A DNA stretch of 64,000 nt from Lycium barbarum (taxonomy: Eukaryota > Streptophyta > Magnoliopsida > Solanales > Solanaceae), in NCBI RefSeq assembly GCF_019175385.1, contig NC_083337.1, positions 47,220,938 to 47,284,937 on the forward strand. The letters are read 5' to 3'. Positions 1-11,230 of the stretch are shown piece after piece (the first letter of the stretch is position 1; every line of letters starts with the position of its first letter). Both the position numbers and the translations under genes were made by a program. The notes below the pieces were generated by a model. That model was not told the origin of the DNA. It searched no databases and saw nothing but the letters and a program-made list of their open reading frames with translations.

Positions 1-278
1 GTTGGACATAAAGGATAGTATAGGGAGTAAATATGGAAGACACATGGGGAGGTCAACAAATATAAAAAGAGCAGTCCGAAACGACGCCATATGAGGCTCT
101 ACATGCCAGAAAGTGCAAGTCACAGATCGGTTGGGTTGATACTGTCGGAACTAAGTTAATTAGCAGATATGATTCAGCAGGCAGTCGATAAAGTGAAACC
201 CACACGGGGATGGTATGTGATAAAAAGGAGATTCCCCCCCCCCCCCCGAAGTGTTATAAGACCCCACAAGGCTAGCTT
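1..278 (+). pseudogene. Degenerate Ty3/gypsy integrase C-terminal remnant
   Basis: From about 88 to 212 the translation, with frame changes, follows the end of the integrase core of element D (59960-60090): an APYEAL-like stretch, then an IGW motif, then [10 protein letters not shown] near 169-198. After about 212 the similarity to pol stops, and a C-run (231-247) leads into the PPT-side hairpin. Positions 1-87 show nothing I can assign. It is the 3' end of the internal region of an element whose body lies left of the window. No functional product is expected. Confidence 0.6.
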
Positions 279-298
279 AACATTCGAGGACGAATGTT
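279..298 (+). promoter_or_regulatory. Perfect hairpin next to polypurine tract
   Basis: AACATTCG and CGAATGTT form an 8-bp perfect stem around an AGGA loop. The same 20 bases lie beside the PPT of elements B and D and in every internal domain of the tandem array (reverse complement). It is outside coding sequence. A role in plus-strand priming or RNA handling is inference. Confidence 0.7.
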
Positions 299-323
299 TT
301 AAAGAGGGGGGGGGGGGGGAGGA
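299..323 (+). other. Polypurine tract upstream of LTR A
   Basis: A purine run AAAGAG(G)nAGGA, expanded in G compared with the copies at 49026 and 60724, ends immediately before the TG of the LTR at 324. In LTR retrotransposons this primes plus-strand DNA synthesis. The G expansion looks like slippage. Confidence 0.75.
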
Positions 324-1714
324 TGTCATATCCCCTATTTCGCACCTTCGGATAATTTGAGATAATTGTGATTAATCAGAGATAAGGCAATATTTTTGAT
401 TTAATTTAATACATAAGTTGTTCATGAAAATATTGATGCGGAAATACTGAGGAAGGCTAAGGGCAAAATTGAAAATTTGCAAAATAGTTTCATGAATTAC
501 AAAAAAATTTGTCATGGATGATTGGGCTTGGAAAAAAAAAAGGGGACAAAGCCCAAGTGTGGCCGGCCAAGGCATGGGTCAAGCCCACTTGGGAATTTTG
601 ATCTAAATGAATAAAAGGGATAAATCCCCCATAAATTGTCATTTTCCTTCAAGAACCTTCAAGAAAAGAAAAACTTGAGAGCCAAAAATAGGCCATTCGG
701 CCAAGTGGAGAAAAGAAGAAGAAAATTTTGAAACTTCAACTTTGATCCAAAAATTTATTTCTCCTAGTATTTCCACTAATTCAAAGGTCCTCTTCAACGT
801 GGTATAATTGTTGAAGCAAGAAAACTATTTTGGTGGCAAGTTCAAAATTCTAGTCAAGTGAAAAATTAAGGAAAAAGGTAAGAATTCATATTCTTTTATA
901 TGTTATGCAAGGTTTATATATGTTGTAGTAAGTAGAATTGAATGAAAAATCATGGAAATATTATGTGTTGTGTGTGGGCCGTGTGGGTGTGTGTGTATAA
1001 TTGTGGCGTGTGGTTGTTGAATGGTGGAGGAGTGGTGAATTAATTTTATTTAATATGTTAGTTGTGTTGTTGTGGACTCTATGATGCCAATGAAAGACTA
1101 ATGGTTCAAGTTGGCATGGAAATTGGTTGTAGGTTGTTGTAGGAAATTATGCGATTTTAATATGGTTTTATGTAGTTGTGAGAATGAAGTTGCTAAAGTA
1201 TGAATTGTTGTTGTAGTTTATGAATTTGAAAGAAGAAAATGTGTTGTTGTAGCTTTTGTTGCATTTGTAGAGTTTCGGGTGGAATGGAGTTTGGTTGGAT
1301 CGTTTTGAATGTTGTTCGGGTTACTAATGTTAAAATATGTTCCAAAATGATTGTTGGTATGGTTGTTGATGAATTTGGCCGAGTTAAATTCTCGGGGTTG
1401 TTGTATTTACAGGGGAGATGCTGCCGAAATTTCTGTAGACAAGTACTAGTTAGAATTGAATTTCTAAGTACTTGTAGCTAACGTTTGGCAATTAATGACG
1501 TTACTGTAGATCTTGGGGAGCCCGAGACTTGAGTTGGGATTAGCTTAGGAGGCGAGTGAGGTATGTAAGGCCTACCCTTTTCTTCTTTGGCATGATCCTT
1601 ATGAAATAAGTATATGACGTATTTGTATGACTTTAGAAAGATTCTTATTCTTAGAGCCATTAGGATGGCTACCGTTCTTGATTTCCCATAAGCTGTTCTG
1701 TATGGTTTTGCTAT

Positions 1715-1777
1715 GTATCTATGATGTCCGATGATGTGTATCTATGATGTCCGATGATGTGTATCTATGATGTCCGA
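1715..1777 (+). repeat. Short tandem repeat, 23 bp x 2.7
   Basis: The motif GTATCTATGATGTCCGATGAT recurs almost perfectly, the third copy diverging after GTCCGAAG. It lies in the U3 part of the LTR; no function is suggested. Confidence 0.85.
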
Positions 1778-2334
1778 AGTTGGCCAATATGTTTCCGAAT
1801 GGCATTTGAGAAACAAATGATATGACTATAGTTTTGACCTTCCAAATGTTAACACATTCGATTATTCCATCAAGCCTCTGATATGTTTTGATACGTACAT
1901 ACAGTTCCAAAAGCTCTATTTGATTCGATTCATAACGATATCTGAAGGCAGTTGACATTATTATAGCTCTAATTTCCCAAAAATGGCTCCTGAAATGCTT
2001 ATAGAGCATTCTGTACTTCAAACACTCGTAACTTTTTTATTCTAAGTCGGATTGACCCGAAACTTGTTTCTGAGCCTTCAGGGGTCGGTGAGCATACTTG
2101 TCCATCGAGTCTTAGAATTTATCTATATACATATGGTTCTCGACAATCCGCTCGTGCGTGCAACTACTATACCTTCCGCCGAGCCTCGGGTCGGTTATAT
2201 CATTGTGTGCACTATGTTATACTCGCCGCTAACATGTTATGTTATATATGGATCGGAGCCGACGCCTCGGCAGCATGATATGTTCTGTTTTCTGTACATA
2301 TAAGAGTAAGATATGTTTTTCAAAGGAAGTATTA

Positions 2335-2755
2335 TTATGGATAAGTATATATTATATTGATGGATCGGGCTGCACGATCCGCAACAGTAAAATATATCTA
2401 TGGATCGGGCTGCACGTTCCGCAGCAGTATATATATTATATTGATGGATCGGGCTGCACGTTCCGCAGCAGTATATATTATATTTATGGATCGGGCCGAA
2501 CGTTCCTTGGCAGTATATGTTATATGTATATATGGATCGGGCCGAACGTTCCTCGGCAGTATATGTTATATTTATGGATCGGGCCGAACGTTCCTCGGCA
2601 GTATATGTTATATGTATATATGGATCGGGCCGAACGTTCCTCGGCAGTATATGTTATATGTATATATGGATCGGGCCGTACGTTCCTCAGTACTAATATG
2701 TTATATATGGATCGGGCCGTACGTTCCTCGGCACCATCACATTACGTATGGATCG
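2335..2755 (+). repeat. LTR minisatellite, units of about 35-50 bp
   Basis: About ten tandem units built on ATGGATCGGGC, then GCACGTTCC or GAACGTTCC, then a GGCAGTATATGTTATA-type tail. Unit length varies through the AT-rich spacer. The first units have the GCTGCACG version and later ones GCCGAACG or GCCGTACG, so the array grew in blocks. All three frames stay open through it, which explains the repetitive ORFs. A homologous array of different copy number lies at 5750-6245. Confidence 0.9.
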
Positions 2756-2994
2756 GTTATATGTATAAGTATATGGTGGCGTACGATGTCGGCACGTATG
2801 ATCTGTGCTTTGAAAGTAAGTATTTTGGTACTTTGGATATTTTACCCATTTTCGGTACTTTTCTAACATATGATATCGGTAAGTATGAATTACGTTCGTT
2901 AAATAAACGCCTTGGCATTCTGACTAACGCACTTACTTTTTGTACCGTTGTTCCAGTTATGTTTCTGTTTTCTGTATTCCATGCCTTACATACT

Positions 2995-3031
2995 CGGTAC
3001 ATATTCCGTACTGACCCCCTTTCTTCGGGGG
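2995..3031 (+). promoter_or_regulatory. Conserved LTR double hairpin
   Basis: First stem: CGGTAC (2995-3000) with GTACTG (3008-3013), one G:U pair. Second stem: CCCCC (3015-3019) with GGGGG (3027-3031) around TTTCTTC. It is followed by GCTGCGTTTCATGC. The block recurs in nearly every LTR of the window, about 500-580 bp before the LTR end. Confidence 0.7.
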
Positions 3032-3578
3032 CTGCGTTTCATGCCCGCAGGTACAGACGCGTGCGTGAGTGGTCCGTCAGCTTAGGTCATCCATTCTGCT
3101 GTGTTGGAGTGCTCCCTCGTTCCGGAGCCTACACTTTTGGTACAGATCTTTCTGTTGTTCATATTCATGTATATATGACTATGTTAGGGGTACGGCGGGG
3201 CCCTGTCCCGTCATATGATTCTGTTATGTTTGTTAGAGGCCTGTAGACATGTATGTGGGTCATGGGTCATTGTTGTTCGGTTATGTTTGTTTGATATGCG
3301 CCCTAAGAGATTCCAGTTGCTATGATAGCCTTAACGGCTTGTGCGTATGTATATGTATGTATATGTTTTTGGGCGATATGTCTTTCGACAGCCTTGGTGG
3401 CTTCCGTATGATATTGTTACAGGTAACCGCTTAAGACGACGTCTGTTCTCAGTATCTGTATGAATTAAAATATGTTGGATACGGATAAGTTACTGATATG
3501 TCAAATTGGTGAGCAGGTGTGTATGGGTGTCCAGCTCGGGCACCTGTCACGGACCACAGGGTTGGGTCGTGACAAAAG

Positions 3579-3590
3579 TGGTATCAGGGC
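3579..3590 (+). other. Primer-binding site, initiator tRNA-Met type
   Basis: TGGTATCAGGGC starts 5 bases after the LTR end. It matches the plant initiator tRNA-Met complement TGGTATCAGAGC except for one A-to-G change. The leader 3591-3778 contains the family-conserved GTGCGATAGAGCTGTGTTA block and no ORF. Confidence 0.85.
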
Positions 3591-3778
3591 GGTTTGTCCT
3601 CGGAATGTCTACAGGCCGTGTCTAGTAGTGTCTTGTTTATCGGTGTGTGGTGCACCACATCTATAAACAGAAAGCTACAGGACATTTAGGGTGTTACCTT
3701 TTCTTTCGATCTTAGATTGTGCGATAGAGCTGTGTTATTAGGATGGTTCTTTTCTGACGAAATGTTATGTTTTCAGCG

Positions 3779-5277
3779 ATGCCTCCGAGGAAAGAAACAG
3801 CTGCCCAGAAGGGCAAGTCAGTAGCAGTTGGAGAGACTAGCCAGAGCCAGAGAGTTACCAGGGCCCGTGCCCAGACTATGCCCGAGGTTATGCCCCATTC
3901 AGTGGGCTCTGCTACGCCACCATTACCAGAGGAGCCTAGAGCAGCAGCCGCTGCCACTATGGATCAGGAGGCGGCTCCACCATTAGCTCCAGAGGCCCCA
4001 GCGCCCGTGCCTCCAGCTCCACAGCCAGGGGCGGAGGACAGGGCGATGAGAGAGGCAGTACAGTGGTTGACTAGACTAGTAGCAGGGCAGTCTCGCAGAC
4101 GCGAGCTAGGGGGTGATGATGTGAATAGGTATGACAGCTTGAGAGTTCGTGACTTTTTGACCTGTAATCCCCCAGAGTTCTACGGGTCAAAGCCCGAGGA
4201 GGATCCCCAAGACTTTATTCGACAGATGCAGCGTACGCTGAGATTAGTCAGAGCTTCTGAGACTGACTCTGTCGAACTGGTTTCATATAGATTGCGTGAT
4301 GTAGCGGTTAATTGGTATGAGTCCTGGGAGCTATCTAGAGGCGAGGATGCTCCTCCAGATGTTTTGGACGAGTTTACAGCAGCCTTTCTCGGCCATTTTC
4401 TGCCGCCCGAGAGGCGACGAGCGAGGGTTGACAGATTTTTACAGCTGAGACAGAGGGGCAGGAGTGTTCGAGAGTACAGCCTAGAGTTTGACTCCCTAGC
4501 CAGATATGCGCCCACTATCGTGGCTGATATGACTGACAGGATGCACCGATATGTGATAGGGTTGGATGACTACTTGATTGATAGTTGTATGGCGATGGCA
4601 TTTCAGTCCAGGATGGATATTGCACGGCTGCAGGCATACGCACAAGGAATGGAGGATCCACATAGAGGGTGTCAGCCCGATAGAGATCGTGATAGGAGGC
4701 AGCACAAGAGGGCTAGATCAGCTGGATATTTTGGGGAGTCTCGAGGTGGCTAGCCTCAGCAGCAGTATAGCAGATACCCTCCCCAGTCAGCACGGAGCAC
4801 ACCCCCACAGTCTACGGGCAGGACACCAGATAGTGCAGGGCATTCAGGAGCATGTCAGAGCTCCGGGGCTTCGAGCTCTACGGGTTCTTGTTTTACTTGT
4901 CGTCGTCAGGGCCATTTTATGAGGGATTGTCCGCTTAGGAGGGGTTTAGCTAGTGCAGCTCAGCCTACCGGGTCAGTTGCTGGTTTATCTTCCCCTTCTG
5001 TAGCTATGCGGCCGACACCGGCAGGTCGCGGTAGAGGTCGAGGCGGAGCTCCCGGTTCTAGCGGTCCTTCGAACAGCTTATATGCTTTGGCCGGCCGACA
5101 GGACCAGGAGGCATCACCAGACGTGGTTACAGGTATACTGTTGACCTTTTTCTGAAATGTGTATGCATTGATAGACCCAGACTCTATTTTACTATATATA
5201 TGTCTCTCCCCCCGATTGCTAGTAAAACTGGGGTAAGAACCCGAAACTGATAGGACCGTTTGAGGTAGTTATTCATA
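3779..5277 (+). pseudogene. gag: Tekay-like gag-protease, broken (element A)
   Basis: Gag coats the retrotransposon RNA in cytoplasmic particles. I start at 3779 (MPPRKET), matching the starts in elements B and D, rather than the upstream ATG at 3767. The first 120 residues are Pro/Ala-rich. The retrotransposon gag domain (PPEFYGSKPEEDP to YAPTIVADM) covers roughly 120-245. A CX2CX4HX4C zinc knuckle begins at residue 371 (nt 4889), followed by an RGRGRGG tail. The frame is interrupted only by TAG at 4751-4753, where relatives have Gln (CAG), and by TGA at 5153-5155, after which the protease start (ALIDPDS) continues in frame to about 5225 before frame is lost. Protease keeps the Asp, but the usual DPGS reads DPDS. 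RT, RNase H and integrase are absent. Confidence 0.85.
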
Positions 5278-5356
5278 CAGATAAAAAGTGAAAGTTGAGA
5301 ATTTAAAAGGCTAACTCGGTAATTACATAATCAGAAAAATAAAAGACCCTCTCATG
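5278..5356. other. Deletion junction of element A
   Basis: About 80 bases between the last recognisable protease sequence and the point where LTR similarity begins. The rest of pol and the first 1.6 kb of the 3' LTR are missing here. I see no ORF. Confidence 0.55.
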
Positions 5357-5749
5357 ATTATGGCTCTAATTTCGCAAAAATGGCTCCTGAAATGCTTATA
5401 GAGCGTTCTGTACATCAAACGCTCGTAACTTTCTTATTCTAAGTCGGATTGACCCGAAAATTGTTTCTGAGCCTTCAGGGGTCGGTGACCATACTTGTCC
5501 ATCAAGTCATAGAATTTATCTATATACATATGGTTCTCGACACTCCGCTCGTGCGTGCAACTACTATACCGTCCGCCGAGCCTCGGGCCGGTTATATCAT
5601 TGTGTGCACTATGTTATACTCGCCGCTAACATGTTATGTTATATATGGATCGGAGCCGACGCCTCGGCAACATGATATGTTCTGTTTTCTGTACATATAT
5701 GAACAAGATATGTTTTTCAAAGGAAGTATTATTATGGATAAGTATATAT

Positions 5750-6245
5750 TATATTGATGGATCGGGCTGCACGTTCCGCAGCAGTAAAATTTATGTATGG
5801 ATCGGGCTGCACGTTCCGTAGCAGTATATATTATATTGATGGATCGGGCTGCACGTTCCGCAGCAGTATATATTATATTTATGGATCGGGCCGACCGGTC
5901 CTCGGCAGTATATGTTATATGTATATATAGATCGGGCCGAACGTTCCTCGGCAGTATATGTTACATTTATGGATCGGGCCGAACGTTCCTCGGAAGTATA
6001 TGTTATATGTATATATGGATCGGGCCGAACGTTCCTCGGCAGTATATGTTATATTTATGGATCGGGCCGAACGTTCCTCGACAGTATATGTTATATATAT
6101 ATATATATATATATGGATCGGACCGAACGTTCCTCGGCAGTATATGTTATATGTATATATGGATCGGGCCGTACGTTCCTCGGCACTAATATGTTATATA
6201 TGGATCGGGCCGTACGTTCCTCGGCACCATCACATTACGTATGGA
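5750..6245 (+). repeat. LTR minisatellite, second copy
   Basis: Units with the same core (ATGGATCGGGC, then ACGTTCC, then AGTATAT) as 2335-2755, but a different copy number and an added (TA)n run near 6090-6113. The difference accounts for most of the length change between the two LTRs. Confidence 0.9.
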
Positions 6246-6487
6246 TCGGTTATATGTATATGTATATGGTGGCGTACGATGTCGGCACGTATGATCTGTG
6301 CTTGGAAAGTAAGTATTTTGGTACTTTGGATGTTTTACCCATTTTCGGTACTTTTCTAACATATGATATCGGTAAGTATGAATTACGTTCGGAAAATAAA
6401 CGCCTTGGCATTCTGACTAACACACTTACTTTTTGTACCGTTGTTCCAGTTATGTTTCTGTTTTCTGTATTCCAAGCCTTACATACT

Positions 6488-6524
6488 CGATACATATTCC
6501 GTACTGACCCCCTTTCTTCGGGGG
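6488..6524 (+). promoter_or_regulatory. Conserved LTR double hairpin
   Basis: The first stem is CGATAC with GTACTG (one mismatch and one G:U). The second stem is CCCCC (6508-6512) with GGGGG (6520-6524). The weaker first stem suggests this copy is decaying. Confidence 0.6.
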
Positions 6525-7067
6525 CTGCGTTTCATGCCCGCAGGTACAGACGCGCACATGAGTGGTCCGTCAGCTTAGTCCATCCATTATGCTGTGTTGA
6601 AGTGCTCCTTCGTTCCGGAGCCTACACTTTTGGTACAGATCGTTCTGTTGTACATATTCATGTATATATGACTATGTTAGGGGTACGGCGGGGCCCTGTC
6701 CCGTCATATGATTCTGTTATGTTTGTTAGAGTCCTGTAGACATGTATGTGGGTCATGGGTCATTGTTGTTCGGTTATGTTTGTGTGATATGCACCCTAAG
6801 AGATTCCAGTTGCTATGATAGCCTTAACGGCTTGTGCGTATGTATATGTATGTATATGTTTTTGGGCGATATGTCTTTCGACAGCCTTGGTGGCTTCCGT
6901 ATGATATTGTTACAGGTGACCGCTTAAGACGACGTCTGTTCTTAGTATCTATATGAATTAAAATATGTTGGATACGGATAAGTTACTGATATGTCAAATT
7001 GGTGAGCAGGTGTGTACGGGTGTCCAGCTCGGGCACCAGTCACGGCCCACGGGGTTGGGTCGTGACA

Positions 7068-7772
7068 GGTAACCAATATACCTTCGTCGCCGTTACTTGT
7101 AAGTACTCGGGTATCAGTCTCTTCGGATTCCCACTCACCGTTCTTGTATACCAATCTACAGCAAAACTGATCGTCAACTTTCCCTGAATCCTCTAACAGG
7201 CCTTGTTCCTACTAAACCTCGAATGTTATCAATTTTAATCCTCTGGACTGCTAATCGTCTTTCTCGCTGTTATTCTTCATGTCATACCAAATCCATAACC
7301 TTTCTGAAACAACTCATCCCACTTATCCTCTGGTTACGATATTTCCTTTCCACGCTTCCTTCTGTTAGGCATACCCAACAATTCTGGCAGAATCTCCTTT
7401 ACCATTCTTACTATTCAAAATTTGTACGTAGCAAATATCGACAATACCTCACGGAACATACGGCTATATGACACATTCCAGCCATCCGGTGCTTCTAGTT
7501 TCAAGTAACAGAACAAATATATCAAGACTTACCTCTATGACTTGCCATATCGTCACCCACCTTCTTCCGTCATATGTAAGGCTTTATTTAAGGAATCTCA
7601 TTTCCTATGACTTGGCTCTATCGCACGATCTAAGACAAAAAGAAGGTCAATGATTCCTAAATGCCCTGCAGGCTCCTGTTTATAAATGTGACCGGCTTCA
7701 CACCCATAAACAGGACTCTACCGGACACGACTTTGCAGACAACCCCTAGGACAACCTGCTCTGATACCACTT
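7068..7772 (-). mobile_element. Internal fragment of antisense non-coding element
   Basis: Read on the minus strand, it starts with a PBS and continues with a leader closely related to the internal domains of the tandem array (blocks such as CGCAGCAAATA, CATCCGGTGCTTC and GTCATATGTAAGGC on the plus strand). No gag is present. It differs from the array in its distal part and shows no 5S-like segment at the corresponding distance. The left end is cut by element A at 7067/7068. Confidence 0.65.
7758..7769 (-). other. Primer-binding site, initiator tRNA-Met type
   Basis: GCTCTGATACCA on the plus strand is the exact reverse complement of TGGTATCAGAGC. Three bases separate it from the LTR boundary at 7773. 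It sets the orientation of this element as minus. Confidence 0.9.
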
Positions 7773-8195
7773 TGTCACACCCCGATCTTACTAGGGTATG
7801 ATGGGTACCCGACCCCATATTCGGATCCGAGCGAACCCGCTGACTCTTATTACATACATAACCTCTTTGGACTTCTAACTTAAATTAAATGAAATACACA
7901 ATGAGAGCTTTCAGAAATATTCTTTTTCTTGTTCCCAAATCAAAAAAAAAATCTTTAATCATTTGGAACTTATCACATACACAGAATGACACATCGGCTG
8001 ATGGAGCCGCTTACATGACCGACATCCTACACCCACGACTCTGTCTGCAAAGTCTCTAACATCAACCAAGACATCATGGAATAATACTCTGACCCGGCAA
8101 CTCTCCAGGGGAAAATGGAGCTTTCCAACTTCGCTGGAACATCTCCTATAATGGCTTCTACTCATCTGGGTGTACCTGCGCGGCATGAAACGCAG

Positions 8196-8233
8196 CCCCC
8201 GGAAGAAAGGGGGTCAGTACGAGTAATGTACTG
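8196..8233 (-). promoter_or_regulatory. Conserved LTR double hairpin
   Basis: CCCCC (8196-8200) pairs with GGGGG (8209-8213); CAGTAC (8215-8220) pairs perfectly with GTACTG (8228-8233). Same arrangement as the plus-strand LTRs, reverse-complemented. Confidence 0.65.
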
Positions 8234-8488
8234 AGTATCTAAGGCATGAGTAGTAACATAGTAAGAGATGTAATTATGAATAATAACAGAATTGAGATAT
8301 AGAGCATATCATGGGGTAAAAGAGTAACTTGTACATCTGAGTGCCCTTTTAGGCGGATACCATGCATTCTTAGCTTTCTTTGAAAAACATTTCTTTTTCA
8401 TATATATGGAAAATAGAACATATCATATTGCCGAGGCGTCGGCTCCGATCCATTTAACCACATATATCCCGCGTTCGGGACGATATTA

Positions 8489-8571
8489 ACCGATGTGGGA
8501 TTTGCCTGAACCAATGTGGGATTTGCCTAAATCAATGTGGGATTCGCCTAAACCAATGTGGGATTCGCCTA
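8489..8571 (-). repeat. LTR minisatellite, 21 bp x 4
   Basis: Four units of ACCAATGTGGGATTCGCCTAA with small variations. It is unrelated in sequence to the minisatellites of the other LTRs but lies in a similar place, sense-upstream of the double hairpin. Confidence 0.85.
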
Positions 8572-10878
8572 AGGCAAGCCTTACTCACCCCCCTTTGGGA
8601 CTCAGCGTTCTTGCTGAGGTTTGCCCCACCATTGGGTTTGCCCCACCACCGGCTCCGATACCAACTGATCAGGTGGCAATGCGTCTATAGCGCCTCACCT
8701 TTTCCCTTGCCCCATATACTTATACATATATCATGTTCATCTATCATATACACATATCATATACATATATCATGTAAGCAGCATGCAAGAGAGCCCAAAG
8801 AATGTTATGTCTCTATCGGAGTGACGTAAGGTCGGTAACCTCCAAATATATTATGGAATAATCATCATGGCTTTGTCTCACCTTGAAGGAACAATTATTA
8901 TAAGGTGAGACTAGCAACGAATAACAGCGTTAAGAGAACATAGAATAAGATCATAAATCTCATAAGGCGTCGCTTCATATACATATGCACATAGAACAAT
9001 ATTTCTTTTTAAAACTCGATGGGTACGTACATAAATCGACACTTGAGAGTCATAAGCACGTTTCAAGTCAATCCGAGTTAGTATGAAAACGTTATGGACG
9101 TTTTAGTACAGAACCTTCTATAAACGTTTCAGAAGATATTTTTGGAAAATCAAAGCAATAATCATATCAAGTACTTTTCGAATATCGCTTTGGATCAAAT
9201 CAACATAGAACTCTTGGAACCACACACCCGTACCAAACATAGCAAAATCATTCTTCGAAAGTCAAGAACATTAGCCATCCTAGTGGCTCTAAGAATAGGA
9301 GGTTCTTTGAAATCATACACATACTTTGTCTGTTTGTTTCACAAAGATCATGCCAAACGAAGAAAGGGTAAGCCTTACATACCTGCTCCACGTCCTATTA
9401 GCTACGCTTAATTGTCCAAGCTCGTTATCGCTAGTCTACATTCAAGAAGATTTACATAATCATTAGATTCATTGTCACATACATTTGCCTTAGTCTTTTA
9501 AATAAAATCACTTATGATCTGCCGAAATTTCGGCAGCATCTCCCCTGTAAATACACCATCATCGAGAATCTAACTCGGCCAAGTCATCAATCAACAATCC
9601 GAGAATTCAACTCGGCCAAACTATCAACAACAATACCAACAATCATGCCAACAACATCAATATTCAACTCAAGACGCATTCTAACATTAACAACCTTTGT
9701 CATACAATTCAACGACATTTCATTTATATTCAATTCAATTCACATAATATTCAAACAACCCAATCAACATATTACTTCACCCGAAACCTTCCAAATTCAA
9801 CAAGAACAATAACAACCTATTTTTTTCTTCCAAATTCAACCACAACAACCCAACTTACAATCTTCCAAACACATGTCTCACTTCCAAATTCATGAATTAT
9901 ATTTACAACCTATACATTAACATTATCATTCATACAATATAAGAAACCATACTAATGTCACACTAACTTCTTCCATAATCCACAAACGATCACAACTTCA
10001 TTTCCAACCATTAAATTCTCATTTTACATCATAGAATCCACAACTACAACAATCAAATTACTAAATAAAATCAATTCATCATATCTACACAACATAACCT
10101 TCATTCGGCCATCACTCCAACATACCTATTTTCATGTATTTCATCCATTTCTACATGCTACAACATACACAAATCATCCATAACATGTAAAAGAAGATTG
10201 AACCTTACCTTTCTCCACTTGTCTTCTTACTTAGCTAGGGTTTGTAAATCACCCAAATAAATGCTTGGCTTGTTCCAACAACTCCTTCATGTTAATGAGG
10301 ACCTTCCATTTGGTGGAAATACTAGAAGAAAATTATTTTTCTTGATCAATTTCTATGACCTCATTTCTCCTAGCCATGGCCGAATGGCCTTATTTTTTCC
10401 TCTCCAAGTTTTCTTCTTGAAATTTCATGAATAATTTGTCTTGCCTTAGTCATCTCTCTACATATATATATATATATAGCTCCTTCCAATACCAAGTGGA
10501 CACATGCCCTCTTTCTTGAAGTTTCTTAAATTAAACAAATATGACCACTTGTCTTGCTATATAAGCTTGGTCCATATATATTTATATAATTAGCCCCCAT
10601 TAAATAAAAATGTGGACATATGCTTATATGCCACACGGCCAACATGGCCCCTTCAAGAACCTTCTTGAATATTTTGTGAAATTCCCATTTTGCCCCTAGC
10701 CTTCCACAATATTACCATGAACCACTTTATGAATTTCCCTTTTTACCCTTAGCCTTTCTCAATATTTCCATACTAATGAATAACTTGTTTACTAAAAAAA
10801 TTTTTGGAAAATAGTCTTGCCTTTGACTTCTCGCAATTATCTCGAATTATCCGAATGTACAAAATATGGGATATAACA

Positions 10879-11230
10879 GGTTTAACCCCTCATTTTCATT
10901 CCAAACACCCCTACAACTATCCCAACTCCTCTGGAATGGTCCCTAACTTCCATCCATTAAATCTTACCGAAAGTTAAGTGGAATCTCCAGGTTTAGGCCC
11001 GGATAGCGACTAGTGTGATTATAGTATCATTTTGCGGTGGATATTGAAGATATTATTGTTCTGACAAGGACAAGGTATGAATCTCTCCTTATTGATATTA
11101 TATTCATAGTTGGCCTTCTTGGCCTTATTTTGCCATTTGAGACATAGAGGATGCGAGTTATCAGTTGGTTCACTCGGTTTCCGTAAGGTGTCGGGTGCCA
11201 ATCACGCCTCAGCAAGGTTAGGCCGTGACA
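10879..11230 (+). repeat. 3' end of an unrelated LTR
   Basis: It ends AGGTTAGGCCGTGACA at 11230, the TG..CA style of a gypsy LTR terminus with a GGTGTCGGGTGCCAATCACG stretch before it, but no PBS follows. Its 5' part is lost or displaced by the antisense element ending at 10878. Family unknown. Confidence 0.4.

Larger units (their letters stand above)
324..3574 (+). repeat. Tekay-like LTR shared by two element copies
   Basis: It begins TGTCATATCC and ends GGTCGTGACA, bounded on the left by a PPT and on the right by a PBS, so it serves both as 3' LTR of an upstream copy and 5' LTR of the copy to its right. Length is 3251 bp. It carries a 23-bp triplicate (1715-1777), a large minisatellite (about 2335-2755) and the double hairpin (2995-3031). 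Positions 1960-3574 align with the truncated LTR at 5357-7067. Long ORFs across 2239-3246 are translations of the minisatellite, not genes. Confidence 0.85.
5357..7067 (+). repeat. 5'-truncated 3' LTR of element A
   Basis: It aligns with 1960-3574 of the upstream LTR and ends GGTCGTGACA. The first part of the LTR and the PPT are lost. It includes a minisatellite of the same family (5750-6245) and the double-hairpin block (6488-6524). It is followed directly by the internal region of an antisense element, so A probably inserted into that element. The matching TSD would lie outside the window. Confidence 0.85.
7773..10878 (-). repeat. Antisense Tekay-like LTR, 3.1 kb
   Basis: Plus-strand ends are TGTCACACCCC and GGGATATAACA, i.e. 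TGTTATATCC...GGGGTGTGACA in sense. It is bounded by a PBS on the left. It carries the double hairpin (8196-8233) and a 21-bp minisatellite (8489-8571). Its start TGTTATATCCCATATTTTGTA is like the LTRs of the array and element B. To the right there is no PPT, so this is the 5' LTR of the antisense element (outer edge at 10878). Confidence 0.85.

Noticed and set aside
2239..3246. Long ORF with repetitive peptide (and its relatives at 2357 and 5797-6739)
   Set aside because: It is the translation of a minisatellite whose units lack stops in several frames, inside an LTR. There is no codon bias or domain.
3767..3778. Upstream ATG as the gag start in element A
   Set aside because: The next ATG at 3779 gives the MPPRK start that corresponds to the gag starts of B and D.
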